A stretch of DNA of 64,000 nucleotides from NCBI RefSeq assembly GCF_025751535.1, contig NZ_JAOWLC010000002.1:1-64000 (forward strand), read 5' to 3'. The translations under genes and the position numbers were made by a program. Below, piece after piece: positions 28,085-34,742 of this stretch. The notes beneath the pieces were generated by a model. The model searched no databases and was not told the DNA's origin. It saw only the letters and a list, made by a program, of their open reading frames with translations. The DNA comes from Lentibacter sp. XHP0401. Lineage in GTDB: Bacteria; Pseudomonadota; Alphaproteobacteria; Rhodobacterales; Rhodobacteraceae. Numbering within the stretch: position 1 is the first letter of the stretch; each line of letters begins with the position of its first letter.

Positions 28085-28256
28085 TGTGTCGGTTTCCGCA
28101 AGGAATTCAAAGGGAATCCGGCGTCCGAATGATCGGGCGAACCGGAACTGCCCCCGCAACTGTAGGCGACGAGAGATTTGTTATTGTGTCACTGTGGTCA
28201 ATACCATGGGAAGGCTGCAAATCTTGATGACCCGTTAGTCAGGAAACCTGCCGACA
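28085..28256 (+). promoter_or_regulatory. Cobalamin riboswitch 3, upstream of the corrinoid ABC importer
   Basis: The aptamer has GTCGGTTTCCGCAAGG, AAAGGGAATCCGG, the core GAACTGCCCCCGCAACTGTAGG, CATGGGAAGGCTGC and the B12 box AGTCAGGAAACCTGCCGAC at 28238-28255. Nearly 200 bp separate it from the btuF start and hold a short open frame (28303-28470), so the expression platform may involve that leader. Confidence 0.92.
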
Positions 28257-28302
28257 AGCAACTGAAACGCGTTCCGGGCGGGGTTGTCCGGAGAGGTATC
28301 GT

Positions 28303-28470
28303 ATGAAACTTGTCCAGCAGAGCCGTTTGGCCATTGCGCCAGCCAGCAACCGCGCAACAGCGCGAGTCAGCCAATGGACCTGCACTGGAGCTTGCTCCGG
28401 ATCGGCCCTCTCTCTTCCTTCTTCGTTCGCTTTATATTCCGGAGAGAGACTATGCAGACCGATACCTTGA
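28303..28470 (+). CDS. Possible 55-codon leader ORF between riboswitch 3 and btuF
   Basis: ATG at 28303 is preceded by GGAGAGG about 7 bases upstream and opens a frame of 55 residues that starts KLVQQSRLAIAPASNR and ends in CRPIP. It runs across the whole riboswitch-btuF gap and past the btuF start, overlapping btuF by 19 bp in another frame. It resembles no protein I know. It could be a leader peptide, or chance coding with a decoy ribosome site forming part of the expression platform. Confidence 0.3.
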   Translation: MKLVQQSRLAIAPASNRATARVSQWTCTGACSGSALSLPSSFALYSGERLCRPIP

Positions 28471-29462
28471 CAGCAGCCATTTTGAGCGTAGCGGCCTTTG
28501 CACTGCCTGCCCATGCTGATACCGCTTACCCCCTAGAGCTCAACAATTGCGGCGTTGATCTCACCTTTGAGAAAGCACCCGAAAGCGTTGTGTCGGTCGG
28601 TCAGGCCGCAACCGAAATTCTATATTCCCTAGGACTTGGCAGCAAGGTTGCAGGCACGGCGGTTTGGTTCACCTCTGTTCTGCCTGAATTTGCCAATCTG
28701 AACGCGGGCGTTGTACGCCTGGCCGACAATGACCCGAGCTTTGAAACCGTGGTGGCAAAGCGTCCGGAAATGGTCACCGTGCAATATGAATGGCACATTG
28801 GGCCGCAGGGAATTGTCGCAACACGCGAACAATTCACGGATGTTGGCATCCCAACGTATGTGTTGCCTGCTGATTGCTGGCAAAAAGCCAATACCACCGG
28901 ATCAGATGGCACACGTTCAGCCTTATTCGAGATGGAAAGCGTTCATGCGGGCGTAACCGAACTGTCGCAAATCTTCAACGTTCCGGAAAAAGGTGCTGCG
29001 CTGGTTGCTGACCTGAAGGCGCGTGAGGCGGCAGCGATTGAGAAATCTACAGCGCTTGATCTAGCTGATGCCTCTGCAGTGTTCTGGTTTTCGTCCGCCG
29101 AAATGGACATTGACCCCTATGTCGCCGGTGCCAAAGGTGCGCCGGGCTACATGATGCAAAAACTCGGCCTGCGAAACGTCGTGCAAAGCGATGAGGAGTG
29201 GCCAACCGTCAGCTGGGAAAGCATTGCCCGTGCCAATCCTTCCATCATCGTGCTCGCCCGGATGGAGCGGCGCCGCTTTCCTGCCGATGATGTGGTAAAG
29301 AAGCTGGAGTTCCTGAAGTCTGATCCGGTGGCCAGCCAGATGGATGCGGTTAAGAACGACCGGATTGTCATTATTGATGGCCATTCCATGGATCCGTCGA
29401 TCCGCAATGTAGATGCTTTGGAAGCCCTGGCCGAGGCGCTGCAAGCGTTTGACTTGAAGTGA
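28452..29462 (+). CDS. btuF: Corrinoid-type periplasmic substrate-binding protein (BtuF-like)
   Basis: A 336-residue ABC solute-binding protein. The signal peptide is TDTLTAAILSVAAFALPAHA; the mature part has the helical-backbone fold of BtuF/FhuD proteins (SVVSVGQAATEILYSLGLGSKVAGT). GGAGAGAG just before ATG 28452 decides the start. The family also binds siderophores and haem; control by a B12 riboswitch makes a cobalamin or cobinamide ligand much more likely. The stop overlaps the btuC GTG start. Confidence 0.87.
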   Translation: MQTDTLTAAILSVAAFALPAHADTAYPLELNNCGVDLTFEKAPESVVSVGQAATEILYSLGLGSKVAGTAVWFTSVLPEFANLNAGVVRLADNDPSFETVVAKRPEMVTVQYEWHIGPQGIVATREQFTDVGIPTYVLPADCWQKANTTGSDGTRSALFEMESVHAGVTELSQIFNVPEKGAALVADLKAREAAAIEKSTALDLADASAVFWFSSAEMDIDPYVAGAKGAPGYMMQKLGLRNVVQSDEEWPTVSWESIARANPSIIVLARMERRRFPADDVVKKLEFLKSDPVASQMDAVKNDRIVIIDGHSMDPSIRNVDALEALAEALQAFDLK

Positions 29463-30526
29463 ACACTCCGGTGACCTCTGGCGCGTTGCCGCGCGCGACT
29501 GGGCTGGGCGTCTTGTTGCGGCCCGTCGCGCTGTGGGGCGTGCCGGGGGCCATTGTTCTGTTAGCGGCGATCCTCGCAGGGGTTGTCATTGGTGAAACGC
29601 CGTTGCCGTTTTCGATGGTGGTGGCGGTAATTGCCAACAATCTTTGGGGTGCCGGATATGAGGTCGATTTGATCGATGCCGGAATAATATGGAGCTATCG
29701 CTTGCCGCGCACCTTGGTTGCGGCGGCTTGCGGCGCGGGGTTAGCTCTGTCCGGGGTGGTGTTGCAGGCGTTGGTGCGTAACGCGCTGGCCGATCCGTAT
29801 CTGCTAGGTGTTTCGGCAGGTGCCTCGACGGGGGCTGTCGTGGTGACGATCCTTGGAGTGGGTGGCGGCATGATAGGCATTTCGGGCGGAGCGTTCATTG
29901 GCGCGGCGCTTGCGTTCGTGTTGGTGGCCGCGTTGGCCCGCGCGGCAGGAGGAGGCTCGGCTCAACTGGTCTTGGCAGGGGTCGCAGGATCTCAGCTGTT
30001 CAATGCAATGACTTCGTTCCTGATTGCCAAGTCCGCTAATGCCGAGCAAGCCCGTGGCATCATGTTCTGGCTTTTGGGCAATTTGTCGGGCGTGCGCTGG
30101 CCCGATGTCTGGCTCGCGGTGCCTATCGCGGGGGTCGGCCTTTTCGCCTGTTTGGCATTCGTGCGTTCAATGGACGCGTTCTCCTTTGGCGCATCTGCTG
30201 CTGCCTCGCTCGGCGTATCTGTGCGGCGTGTGCAGGTAGTGCTGATCGGCATGGCGACCATGATAACCGCCACGATGGTGAGCCTTGTGGGCTCCATCGG
30301 GTTTGTCGGGCTGGTGATTCCGCACGCAATGCGTTTTGTCGTTGGGCCACGTCATGCGCGGCTCATACCTGCGTCGGCGCTGGCAGGGGCGGTCTTTCTG
30401 ATCGCTGCCGATATCGTGTCTCGCATACTGATACATGGACAGGTAATCCCGATCGGTGTGGTCACAGCTCTTGTCGGCGCGCCAGGTTTCGCGCTGATCT
30501 TGATCTATAACCGGAGGCGGCTATGA
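29459..30526 (+). CDS. btuC: FecCD-family permease of the corrinoid importer
   Basis: A 355-residue inner-membrane permease with about ten hydrophobic helices. It has the family blocks RLPRTLVAAACGAGLALSGVVLQALVRNALADPYLLGVSAGASTG and SIGFVGLVIPHAMRFVVGPRHARLIPASALAGA. The start is GTG at 29459, overlapping the btuF stop (GTGA). It overlaps btuD by ATGA. Confidence 0.92.
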   Translation: MNTPVTSGALPRATGLGVLLRPVALWGVPGAIVLLAAILAGVVIGETPLPFSMVVAVIANNLWGAGYEVDLIDAGIIWSYRLPRTLVAAACGAGLALSGVVLQALVRNALADPYLLGVSAGASTGAVVVTILGVGGGMIGISGGAFIGAALAFVLVAALARAAGGGSAQLVLAGVAGSQLFNAMTSFLIAKSANAEQARGIMFWLLGNLSGVRWPDVWLAVPIAGVGLFACLAFVRSMDAFSFGASAAASLGVSVRRVQVVLIGMATMITATMVSLVGSIGFVGLVIPHAMRFVVGPRHARLIPASALAGAVFLIAADIVSRILIHGQVIPIGVVTALVGAPGFALILIYNRRRL

Positions 30527-31290
30527 GGCTTTCGGCAAACCGGCTTGGATGGGCGGCAGGCCAACGACAAATCGTATCGGACGTATCGTTGCAGATTGAG
30601 TCGGGTGAGACCTTTGGCCTGATCGGGCCCAACGGCTCGGGCAAATCCACACTGCTGCGGCTGATGGCCGGCCTCATGCCACGCGCGCAAGGCGCGGTTA
30701 TGCTGGATGATGATCCCATAACAAAGCTGCCTCGCCCTGAAATAGCGCGGCGCATCGCTTTTGTTGAGCAGCAAGTCGAGACTTCCGATGCCCTCAGCGT
30801 GCGCGATGTAGTTGAACTCGGGCGCACGCCTTGGCTGTCCGCGCTTGCGCCCTTTGGCTCTCAAGACGTCGAAATCGTGCGGGATGCACTTAGCGTTGTC
30901 GGGATGGCAGAAAAGGTGGAGCAGGGCTGGTCCACGCTTTCTGGCGGAGAACGTCAGCGCGTGCAGATCGCCCGTGCCCTTGCGCAGCGCCCGCGACTTT
31001 TGCTGTTAGATGAGCCAACGACCCATCTCGATATCCATCACCAGCTTGCTCTGCTAAGGCTGATAAGCCGCTTGTCGGTCACGGTGATTTTCGCGCTGCA
31101 TGACCTAAATCAAGCGATGAATTGCGACCGTCTGGGCGTAATGGAGGGGGGCAGGCTGGTTGCGTGCGGTACGCCTCCCGAGGTGCTGACCCCTGAACGC
31201 CTTGCCAGCATCTTTCAGGTTCGCGCGACGCCTCTGCGTGATCCTGCTGACAATTCCACGCTGTTTCGTTTCCACTGTCTTGAGGAGTAA
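30523..31290 (+). CDS. btuD: ATPase of the corrinoid importer
   Basis: A 255-residue ABC ATPase energising uptake through BtuC. Walker A is GPNGSGKST, the signature is LSGGERQRVQIARAL, Walker B is LLLLDEPTTHLD and the switch His is in ALHDLNQA. The C-terminal VLTPERLASIF is usual for the iron/B12 subfamily. A broken pseudoazurin gene begins 3 bp after its stop. Confidence 0.92.
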   Translation: MRLSANRLGWAAGQRQIVSDVSLQIESGETFGLIGPNGSGKSTLLRLMAGLMPRAQGAVMLDDDPITKLPRPEIARRIAFVEQQVETSDALSVRDVVELGRTPWLSALAPFGSQDVEIVRDALSVVGMAEKVEQGWSTLSGGERQRVQIARALAQRPRLLLLDEPTTHLDIHHQLALLRLISRLSVTVIFALHDLNQAMNCDRLGVMEGGRLVACGTPPEVLTPERLASIFQVRATPLRDPADNSTLFRFHCLEE

Positions 31291-31293
31291 ACC

Positions 31294-31697
31294 ATGAAAA
31301 CGTCACTTTTAGTCCTGTACCTTCTGAGTGCCACTCCGGCCCTTGCCGAAATACACGAAGTGCGGATGTTTAGCCGGAACGAGCGCGGCCCGATGATTTA
31401 TGAACCCGACTTTCTGCGTATCGAACCGGGAGATCAGGTTCGCTTCATTCCCGAACAACCAAGCCATAACGCTGCCACGATCGAGGGGATGATCCCCGAG
31501 GGAGCAGAGCCTTTCAAGAGCAAGGTTAACGAAGATTTCACAACAACCCTGACTGTGCCCGGAACCTAGGGCATCAAATGTAGCCCGCATTTTCCATGGG
31601 TATGGTCATGTTTATTAAAGTGGGCGAGAATGCTGAGGGGTTTCCGAAACGGGCAGTTGGCCGGTTTGAGGCAATTATAGCAGCAAACGCCTCATGA
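31294..31697 (+). pseudogene. Pseudoazurin, broken by a stop codon and a frameshift
   Basis: Encodes what was a periplasmic type 1 copper electron carrier. The signal peptide (KTSLLVLYLLSATPALA) and the start of the cupredoxin fold are intact, with the copper His in QPSHNAA. TAG interrupts the frame at 31567-31569, where the family has VPGTYGIKC. The Cys and His ligands follow (KCSPHF), and then a one-base shift moves the rest (MGMVMFIKVGENAEG) to another frame, ending at 31695-31697. No functional copper protein is expected. Confidence 0.88.
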
Positions 31698-32030
31698 CTG
31701 CGAATTGCCATCTGCTTGACGATATTCGGGAATACTGGTCGCGCCGCTCGGAATCATTCGATCAGTTCTTTTGCCATGGCGTAGCAACAGCGGCAGAGGC
31801 GGCCGCGGGGGCAAAGCCAATGCGCAATCATCTCGGCACGTCACCACACAGGTGCTGGAGCTCGCATGCGGCACTGGCGAGATTAAACAGCTGGTGCATG
31901 ATCTTGGGATGAGGTGACGGCGCTCGATTTCTCCGAAGCGATGTTGAATGTGACACGACGCAAACATGCGGATATTTGCGGGCCCGCGAACGGACGAATC
32001 ACCCTCTATTTCCTGGCGTTCGCGCCTCGC
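31694..32030 (+). pseudogene. Degenerate class I SAM-dependent methyltransferase
   Basis: Pieces of one methyltransferase lie in different frames. A start region reads DDIREYWSRRSESFDQFF, then VLELACGTGEIKQLVHDLG (the SAM-binding motif I) in a second frame near 31852-31910, and VTALDFSEAMLNVTRRKHAD (motif II) in a third. At least two frameshifts and stops separate them. The start overlaps the end of the pseudoazurin remnant. Confidence 0.7.
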
Positions 32031-32356
32031 GCAGAGTATTTTCGCTTCCGCCCATTGTGTTGACCGTAGAGAGCGGCCCGGAGCTGCCGTTCGAGCAGTT
32101 CGCGGCGAAGGTCGGCTTCGAGCCCAAACCGGAAGTGTCAAATCTTTGCTGCACGCGCGCGCAGCGCCGCATTCGCTGCGTCGGCGAAAGTTTCTGTGTC
32201 GCGATGCAGCGTGAAGACCTGCCGTTCGAGCTAATCGCAGCGAAGACTTCTGATTCAATGATCAGGTCGCGGATGGGGTGGATGACGTCTGCACCTGTCT
32301 GTCGCACGATGCGACATAGTGCAGAAGTTACCTTCTGTTAGGAAAGGAGCCCCATA
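32031..32356. other. Decayed sequence with an imperfect 27-bp direct repeat
   Basis: No intact gene. CTGCCGTTCGAG...CGAAG occurs at 32084-32110 and again at 32219-32245 with a few mismatches. The translated phrases ELPFEQFAAK and DLPFELIAAK look like remnants of coding sequence I do not recognise. It continues the scar between the B12 and energy blocks. Confidence 0.4.
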
Positions 32357-32480
32357 ATGGAAGTTACGACAGTAGGATTGGATCTCGGCAATGATGTAGA
32401 TGCAGAATGTCGAAACGAACGCTCGTAGTTGCTGCGACGAAGATTCTGTATCGGTCATTCATGCCACGCCGACGTGCGAA
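32357..32480 (+). mobile_element. IS110-family transposase, 5' fragment
   Basis: ATG 32357, after AGGAAAGGAG, opens a 23-codon frame beginning EVTTVGLDLGNDV, like the N-terminus of IS110 transposases (TVGLDLAKNVF). A stop follows at 32426, and a second frame (MSKRTLVVAATKIL) looks like the next, shifted part. Only the first ~40 residues' worth of the ~340-residue transposase is present. Confidence 0.5.
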
Positions 32481-32579
32481 TCTCACCTCGACCCTTCGCC
32501 GCCTCTTCCGTATTCGGCTCCATAGCTCTGTGGAATTGAGCACCGTATCTGCGCATTTTGACCGTCCATGGCCAAATCC

Positions 32580-33188
32580 TTATCCAGGATATTTGCCGAA
32601 ATCACGCGCGGCAAGGCGATAGACGTCGCGGAAGGCGTCACCGGTCTTCGTGTCCGGGTACGCGGCGGGATCACAGTGAAGGGGGATCCTCATTTCCACT
32701 TCTCCGCCCAGATCGGACTCCACCTGCGCGTCAAGCTCATCGAACAGATGCCGCATCTTCCGATTGTCCTCGTGAACAAGGGCAACGAAATGCATAATCC
32801 CATCTGACGCCGCATGACAAGCAAGCGCGCCGATCAGGATGCAACCGAGGCCAAGACCCTGATAGTCGTCGACCACCGTAACGGCGATCTCCGCCGCATC
32901 GCGCCGATCCGACAGCCGTATATAGCGTGCGATTCCTACCGGCTGTGGCGGTTCGGCGTCGATGTCCAGCGCGCCAATGGCGACGTGATCGTCGCCATGG
33001 CTGGTCGTGAAGAAGTCCAGATCGCGGTCGCTGAGCCGGCTCTTGGGAGCAAGAAACCGGAAATAGCGCGAGGCCTCCGACACATGCGCGAAACCGATCT
33101 CCAGCAGATGCCTGTCTTCGGGCACAACAGGGCGGACAAGAACCCGTCCGCTGTTCCGCAACGTTGTCTCGAATGCACATTTGATCAT
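32580..33188 (-). CDS. GNAT-family N-acetyltransferase
   Basis: A 202-residue acetyltransferase, probably using acetyl-CoA on a protein lysine or small amine. The GNAT fold appears as EDRHLLEIGFAHVSEASRYFRF, then VAIGALDI and AEIAVTVVDDYQGLGLGCILIGAL, whose Q-G-L-G-L-G loop binds CoA. It resembles stand-alone GNAT proteins near stress genes. The frame opens at 33269, but Met 33188 preceded by GAGGG is preferred. The substrate is unknown. Confidence 0.8.
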   Translation of the reverse strand: MIKCAFETTLRNSGRVLVRPVVPEDRHLLEIGFAHVSEASRYFRFLAPKSRLSDRDLDFFTTSHGDDHVAIGALDIDAEPPQPVGIARYIRLSDRRDAAEIAVTVVDDYQGLGLGCILIGALACHAASDGIMHFVALVHEDNRKMRHLFDELDAQVESDLGGEVEMRIPLHCDPAAYPDTKTGDAFRDVYRLAARDFGKYPG

Positions 33189-33195
33189 GGCACCC

Positions 33196-33348
33196 TCATG
33201 CAGCCTTTTCCGGTAGCGCGAGCGTCCGGCGAACCGAGTGGACGAAGACGGCTTTCTCATCGGTACCAATGCGATAGCGGCTGACCCGATTGTCGGGCGT
33301 ATCGAAGGCCGTTTGCCACGTGCGTTGGCATCGCCGGGCTACGACCAC
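33196..33348 (-). CDS. Possible 50-residue basic protein
   Basis: A frame from GTG 33348 to TGA 33196 reads as plausible coding sequence (WQTAFDTPDNRVSRYRIG, FVHSVRRTLALPEKAA). It starts next to the lipoprotein stop and ends 7 bp before the GNAT start, so the three could form an operon. I do not recognise it, and there is no clear ribosome site. It may be a remnant. Confidence 0.28.
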   Translation of the reverse strand: MVVARRCQRTWQTAFDTPDNRVSRYRIGTDEKAVFVHSVRRTLALPEKAA

Positions 33349-33349
33349 T

Positions 33350-33505
33350 CTATATGCCCGGCACACCACAGTCATTCGCATCCAGATCAAGAACCGGATC
33401 ATTCGGGCCGCATTCCTGACCGCTGACAGGGTAATGTCCGGGTTCGGTGCATCCGGCGGCGGCGAGTGCCAAAGCAACAAGTGTTATCTGGGTCAGTCTT
33501 TTCAT
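33350..33505 (-). CDS. Small 51-residue lipoprotein, copy 1
   Basis: Starts at ATG 33505 after AAAGGT and ends at TAG 33350. A basic start (KRLTQ), a hydrophobic stretch and the lipobox AAAGC give a lipid-anchored Cys at residue 19. The mature part has the motif CTEPGHYPVSGQEC and ends LDLDANDCGVPGI, with two more Cys that could form a disulfide. The protein at 45669-45824 is the same length with the same motif. Function unknown; membrane-anchored, periplasm-facing location inferred from the lipobox. Confidence 0.8.
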   Translation of the reverse strand: MKRLTQITLVALALAAAGCTEPGHYPVSGQECGPNDPVLDLDANDCGVPGI

Positions 33506-33613
33506 GGTTTTACCTTTCTTTGGGTAGTGCAGTGTTTTGGGTTGTCTACCCCACCTTCATTCAGCCGACTCATCGGATTGCTGGTTACTGTTCTCCGGAT
33601 CAATCGGCTGGAA
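33506..33613. promoter_or_regulatory. Upstream region of lipoprotein copy 1, with a half FNR-like site
   Basis: On the minus strand TTGATCCGGAGAA lies about 85-100 bp before the lipoprotein ATG. Only the left half matches the TTGAT-N4-ATCAA consensus, so it is weaker than the boxes at 38647 and 44280. The 3' end of yhhJ lies just beyond. Confidence 0.25.
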
Positions 33614-34741
33614 TTAGTGAACTGTGGCCATCGTCACCCTGAATCGTTTGAGCGCGACGAAGAAAAAGACTGCGTTGAGCGCAACCATGACCACCATGTC
33701 AGGCCAAACGATCTCCAGTCCGGCACCGCGATAGAGAATGGCTTGCGAAAACGCAACAAAATGCGTCGAAGGTGACAGCTGCATCACGTTCTGAAGCCAG
33801 ACGGGCATGCTTTCCATCGGGGTCGTGCTGCCCGACAAGAGGTTCATGATCACGAGAACCGGGAGCGACAACAGGCCGAACTGCGGCATCGACGTCGTGA
33901 ACGTGGCCAGCAGAATGCCAAGTCCCGTCACCGAAACGAGATAAAGCACAGCGCCGAACACGAAGAGCGGGATTGAACCTGCTATCGGGACCGCAAGCAC
34001 GGTCTGCACGACGAGCCAGAGCGACAGGATGGCGGCGACAACGATCGCAAGGCCATTAGCCCAGATCTTGGCGACCATGATCTCTGACGGGGTGACCGGC
34101 ATCACCAGCAAATGCTCGATCGTACCGTGTTCGCGTTCGCGGATCAGAGCGGCACCGGTCAGTAGCACCGACAAGATGGTGATGTTGTTGATGATCTGCA
34201 TCACCGAAGAAAACCAGACGGAATTCAGGTTCGGGTTGAACTTTGTCCTGACGACCAGATCGATCGGCAGCGTCGTTGCTGCGTCGTCGCCGGAAACGAA
34301 CTTGGCGACTTCGGCGCGGATGATCTGCTGAAGAAACACCGAGCCGTTGCCGGCCTGCGCCATCGCCGTGGCATCGACGTTAAGCTGCACCTGCGGCTTC
34401 CGGCCGTTCAGCACGTCGGCCTCGAATGCGGGCGGAAACGACAGGACGAACACGAACTTACCGCTGTCCATCACGCTGTCGATCTCGTCGGCGGCGATTT
34501 CCTGCGGTGGATTGAATTCAGGCGGCAGGATCGCACCCAGAATGCGCCCGGTCAGCGCCGAACGGTCGTGATCCACATAGGCGACGGATGCGTTGGACAC
34601 CTCAAGCTTGGCACCGGTCGCCACCGAATAGACGGCAAAGCTGAACACGTAGACGATCAGCAGAATCAGGACCGGATCGGCACGCAGACTGCTAAGCTCC
34701 TTGAGGCCGAGCCGGAAGACATTCACAAACCACTGCCTCAT
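33614..34741 (-). CDS. yhhJ: ABC-2 type transporter permease (YhhJ-like)
   Basis: A 375-residue membrane protein with one N-terminal helix (PVLILLIVYVFSFAVYSVA), a ~150-residue periplasmic domain and five C-terminal helices that include the ABC-2 motif REREHGTIEHLLVMPVTPSEIMVAKIWAN. It follows rbbA by one base. The gene trio matches the enteric yhiI-rbbA-yhhJ operon. The exported substrate is unknown. Confidence 0.88.
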   Translation of the reverse strand: MRQWFVNVFRLGLKELSSLRADPVLILLIVYVFSFAVYSVATGAKLEVSNASVAYVDHDRSALTGRILGAILPPEFNPPQEIAADEIDSVMDSGKFVFVLSFPPAFEADVLNGRKPQVQLNVDATAMAQAGNGSVFLQQIIRAEVAKFVSGDDAATTLPIDLVVRTKFNPNLNSVWFSSVMQIINNITILSVLLTGAALIREREHGTIEHLLVMPVTPSEIMVAKIWANGLAIVVAAILSLWLVVQTVLAVPIAGSIPLFVFGAVLYLVSVTGLGILLATFTTSMPQFGLLSLPVLVIMNLLSGSTTPMESMPVWLQNVMQLSPSTHFVAFSQAILYRGAGLEIVWPDMVVMVALNAVFFFVALKRFRVTMATVH

Positions 34742-34742
34742 G

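Noticed and set aside
32031-32356. Imperfect repeats considered as a CRISPR or integron array
   Set aside because: Only two copies with mismatches and no regular spacers; no cas genes or integron integrase nearby.
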